From Pseudomonas sp. JAI120 (lineage in GTDB: Bacteria; Pseudomonadota; Gammaproteobacteria; Pseudomonadales; Pseudomonadaceae): a stretch of DNA of 64,000 bases. Below are positions 62,187 through 64,000 of the stretch, in pieces. The DNA is taken from NCBI RefSeq assembly GCF_014207255.1, contig NZ_JACHCZ010000004.1:310001-374000 (forward strand), read 5' to 3'. The notes below the pieces were generated by a model that did no database searches, was not told the origin of the DNA, and worked only from the letters and a program-made list of their open reading frames with translations. How positions within the stretch are numbered: the stretch's first letter is position 1; the number at the start of each line of letters is the position of its first letter. The position numbers and the translations under genes are program-made.

Positions 62187-62723
62187 TTGAAACGTCGACT
62201 TGCGTTCGCTTTAGTGTTTTTCAGCGCCAGCGCATTGGCTGCGCCACCCACTCTTGAGCCGCTGCTCAACAGCATCGCCGAACGCCTGGAGATCGCCGAC
62301 CAGGTGGCCCTGAGCAAATGGGACAGCAAAAAACCTGTAGAGGATAAGAAGCGCGAACAAGAGGTGATCGCCAGTGTCGTCGCCCAGGCGCCGAGCTACA
62401 AACTGGCCCCCGCCGCCGCCGAGCAATTTTTCTCGGCACAGATCGAGGCAAACAAGCTGGTGCAGTACACCCACTTGTCCGATTGGCAGTTCCAGGGCAA
62501 GGCACCCGACGACCCGCGCCCGGACCTGGTGAAGCAGATTCGCCCGCAACTGGATCAATTGCAAAAACGCCTGCTGCAACAACTGGCGGACTTCACCCCA
62601 CAACGTACCGACCCGCAGTGCCCTCAATGGCTGGCCGAAGCAGTGCATGAGCCGCCGAACGACCCACTGCGGCAACTGGCGATGATCCGCGCTACGGCCG
62701 AGCTGTGTACCTACAAAGACTAA
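62187..62723 (+). CDS. Secreted (periplasmic) chorismate mutase, AroQ gamma type
   Basis: The 178-residue protein has a signal peptide (RRLAFALVFFSASALA-APP), so it acts outside the cytoplasm. The mature part is all-helical: LLNSIAERLEIADQVALSKWDSKK and DKKREQEVIA match the AroQ gamma pattern of Arg, Lys, Asp, Arg-Glu catalytic residues, and there is a Cys pair near the C-terminus. It would convert chorismate to prephenate in the periplasm; why is unclear for the whole subclass. The start is TTG 62187, with AGGAG 7 bases upstream, since no ATG fits. Confidence 0.82.
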   Translation: MKRRLAFALVFFSASALAAPPTLEPLLNSIAERLEIADQVALSKWDSKKPVEDKKREQEVIASVVAQAPSYKLAPAAAEQFFSAQIEANKLVQYTHLSDWQFQGKAPDDPRPDLVKQIRPQLDQLQKRLLQQLADFTPQRTDPQCPQWLAEAVHEPPNDPLRQLAMIRATAELCTYKD

Positions 62724-62745
62724 AACTGTAAACCCGATCCAAAAA

Positions 62746-62770
62746 TGTGGGAGGGGCAACCCCTCCCAGA
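62746..62770. repeat. Collapsed REP hairpin after the chorismate mutase gene
   Basis: TGTGGGAGGGG, CAA, CCCCTCCCAGA is a REP core folded back with almost no spacer, similar to the one after hutF. A run of A precedes it and it may terminate transcription. Confidence 0.7.
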
Positions 62771-62817
62771 TTTGATTTGTGTGATTTCGGCACTTCCTGA
62801 ACAACCTTCACAAAACC

Positions 62818-62832
62818 GCACTATATTGGTGC
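62818..62832. promoter_or_regulatory. NtrC-like site upstream of ntrB
   Basis: GCACTATATTGGTGC matches GCACC-N5-GGTGC with the same single change seen in the site before glnA. It lies about 130 bases upstream of the predicted sigma-54 promoter. Confidence 0.65.
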
Positions 62833-62917
62833 GACATCCTGCACCCTTCCCAACGACACACACCATTTTGGTTCGAAACTTCCCGATCAAGCTGGCAGAA
62901 CGCCACAGTTTCGCGCC

Positions 62918-62942
62918 TTAAACCCCTATTTCAGGGGTTTAA
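62918..62942. other. Perfect stem-loop before the ntrB promoter
   Basis: TTAAACCCCT and AGGGGTTTAA pair over 10 bases around ATTTC. It lies 18 bases upstream of the -24 element and lacks a T-tract. It could terminate read-through or bind a regulator. Confidence 0.4.
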
Positions 62943-62960
62943 CGCTTCTTTTCGGAGCCT

Positions 62961-62976
62961 TGGTTTGGTTTTTGCA
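62961..62976 (+). promoter_or_regulatory. Sigma-54 promoter of ntrBC
   Basis: TGGTTTGGTTTTTGCA has the invariant GG and GC with correct spacing and a perfect -12 box; the -24 box has two changes from TGGCAYR. It lies 57 bases before the ntrB ATG. Confidence 0.65.
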
Positions 62977-63032
62977 TTTTCCTTGTATCAGCGTGTGCCT
63001 CAAGCCCGCGCCTTGCTCCAAAAGAGGTCCCG

Positions 63033-64000
63033 ATGACCATCAGCGATGCACTGCACCGTTTGCTACTCGACAACCTGACCACCGCGACCATCCTGCTCAA
63101 TGACGACCTGCGCCTTGAGTACATGAACCCGGCGGCGGAAATGCTCCTGGCCATCAGTGGCCAGCGCAGCCATGGGCAGTTCATCAGCGAATTGTTCACC
63201 GAGTCGGCCGAAGCCTTGAGTTCGTTGCGCCAAGCCGTGGAGCAGGCACATCCGTTCACCAAGCGTGAAGCGATGCTCACGGCACTGACCGGCCAGACGC
63301 TGACCGTCGACTACGCCGTGACCCCGATCCTGAGCAACGGCGCCACCCTGCTGCTGCTTGAAGTGCACCCCCGCGACCGCCTGCTGCGAATCACCAAGGA
63401 AGAAGCCCAGCTGTCCAAGCAGGAAACCAGCAAGATGCTGGTACGCGGCCTGGCCCATGAGATCAAAAACCCGCTGGGTGGCATTCGCGGCGCGGCGCAG
63501 TTGCTGGCCCGCGAGCTGCCGGACGAGCACCTCAAGGACTACACCAACGTCATCATCGAAGAGGCTGACCGCCTGCGTAACCTGGTGGACCGCATGCTCG
63601 GCTCCAACAAGCTGCCGTCGCTGGCGATGACCAACGTGCACGAAGTACTGGAGCGCGTCTGTCAGTTGGTCGAGGCCGAAAGCCAGGGCTGCATCACCTT
63701 GGTGCGCGACTACGACCCGAGCATTCCCGACGTATTGATCGACCGCGAGCAGATGATCCAGGCGGTGCTCAATATCGTACGCAATGCCATGCAGGCCATC
63801 AGCAGCCAGAACGAGTTGCGCCTGGGCCGCATCAGCCTGCGCACCCGCGCCCTGCGCCAGTTCACCATCGGCCACGTGCGCCATCGCCTGGTGACCAAGG
63901 TTGAGATCATCGACAACGGCCCAGGCATCCCTGCGGAACTTCAGGAAACCATCTTCTTTCCCATGGTCAGCGGCCGCCCGGACGGTACCGGGCTGGGCCT
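63033..64000 (+). CDS. ntrB: Nitrogen regulation sensor kinase NtrB (3' end outside window)
   Basis: The frame is open from ATG 63033 to the window edge, giving 322 codons. An N-terminal PAS domain (about 10-110) is followed by the phosphoacceptor His142 in RGLAHEIKNPLGG. The N box NIVRNAMQA, the G1 box DNGPGIP and the start of the G2 region GRPDGTGLGL are present. NtrB phosphorylates NtrC in response to PII and so controls the glnA and hutU type sigma-54 promoters. AAGAGG precedes the start. Confidence 0.96.
   Translation, partial: MTISDALHRLLLDNLTTATILLNDDLRLEYMNPAAEMLLAISGQRSHGQFISELFTESAEALSSLRQAVEQAHPFTKREAMLTALTGQTLTVDYAVTPILSNGATLLLLEVHPRDRLLRITKEEAQLSKQETSKMLVRGLAHEIKNPLGGIRGAAQLLARELPDEHLKDYTNVIIEEADRLRNLVDRMLGSNKLPSLAMTNVHEVLERVCQLVEAESQGCITLVRDYDPSIPDVLIDREQMIQAVLNIVRNAMQAISSQNELRLGRISLRTRALRQFTIGHVRHRLVTKVEIIDNGPGIPAELQETIFFPMVSGRPDGTGLG

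Larger units (their letters stand above)
62724..63032 (+). promoter_or_regulatory. ntrB upstream control region
   Basis: This 309-base gene-free region holds a collapsed REP hairpin (62746-62770), an NtrC-like site (62818-62832), a possible second one (ACACCATTTTGGTTC, 62860-62874), a perfect hairpin (62918-62942) and a sigma-54 promoter (62961-62976). The arrangement predicts autoregulation of ntrBC. Confidence 0.7.

Overview
The window looks like chromosome of a Pseudomonas of the fluorescens group. The coding is dense and GC-rich. The gene order matches the core block known from P. aeruginosa and P. putida: pha, then ubiE-ubiJ-ubiB, hisI-hisE, tatABC, rsmE, a chemoreceptor, an amino acid ABC transporter, opgGH, dtd-pip, hut, fbp, typA, thiI, glnA and ntrB. 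The spaces between genes carry paired inverted REP sequences (REPINs) of the GTGGGAGGGGGCTTGC type found in fluorescens genomes. No tRNA, rRNA, CRISPR array, insertion sequence or integrase was seen.

Layout. 1-9.7 kb: the end of phaD, then a NarL-type response regulator and a six-gene chaperone-usher fimbrial operon, then phaF, phaI and a small PHA-associated gene. The fimbrial block lies between phaD and phaF, which are normally neighbours. 9.8-15.8 kb: ubiquinone biosynthesis (ubiE, ubiJ, ubiB), two histidine biosynthesis genes, the Tat translocase and rsmE. 15.9-19.9 kb: two tandem chemoreceptors. 19.9-23.5 kb: a polar amino acid ABC transporter with two binding-protein genes. 23.7-28.0 kb: opgH and opgG for periplasmic glucans. 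28.3-30.7 kb: dtd, pip and an HSL-type hydrolase.

30.8-46.4 kb: an orphan choline-type binding protein with a highly structured leader, then a complete histidine utilisation locus. This holds hutG, hutI, hutH, a HutH-like paralogue lacking the MIO triad, an ABC importer, an NCS1 permease, hutU, hutD and hutC, with hutF divergent. The pathway runs histidine (HutH), urocanate (HutU), imidazolone propionate (HutI), formiminoglutamate (HutF), formylglutamate (HutG), glutamate plus formate. A sigma-54 promoter overlapped by a TGTA-N2-TACA operator lies before hutU, and a second operator lies between hutC and hutF.

46.4-64 kb: a lipocalin, a small lipoprotein, fbp, a pair of unknown membrane proteins (DUF3999 and DUF2339), glgP, a cysteine-cluster protein, typA, thiI, glnA, a secreted chorismate mutase and the start of ntrB. 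glnA and ntrB both have sigma-54 promoters and NtrC-like sites, so nitrogen control links this end with the hut locus.

The observations most worth following are the HutH paralogue with an exact three-residue deletion of Ala-Ser-Gly plus further active-site changes, the fimbrial island inside the pha cluster with its array of TAAGTT half-sites, and the 80-base foldable leader abutting the start of the choline-type binding protein gene.
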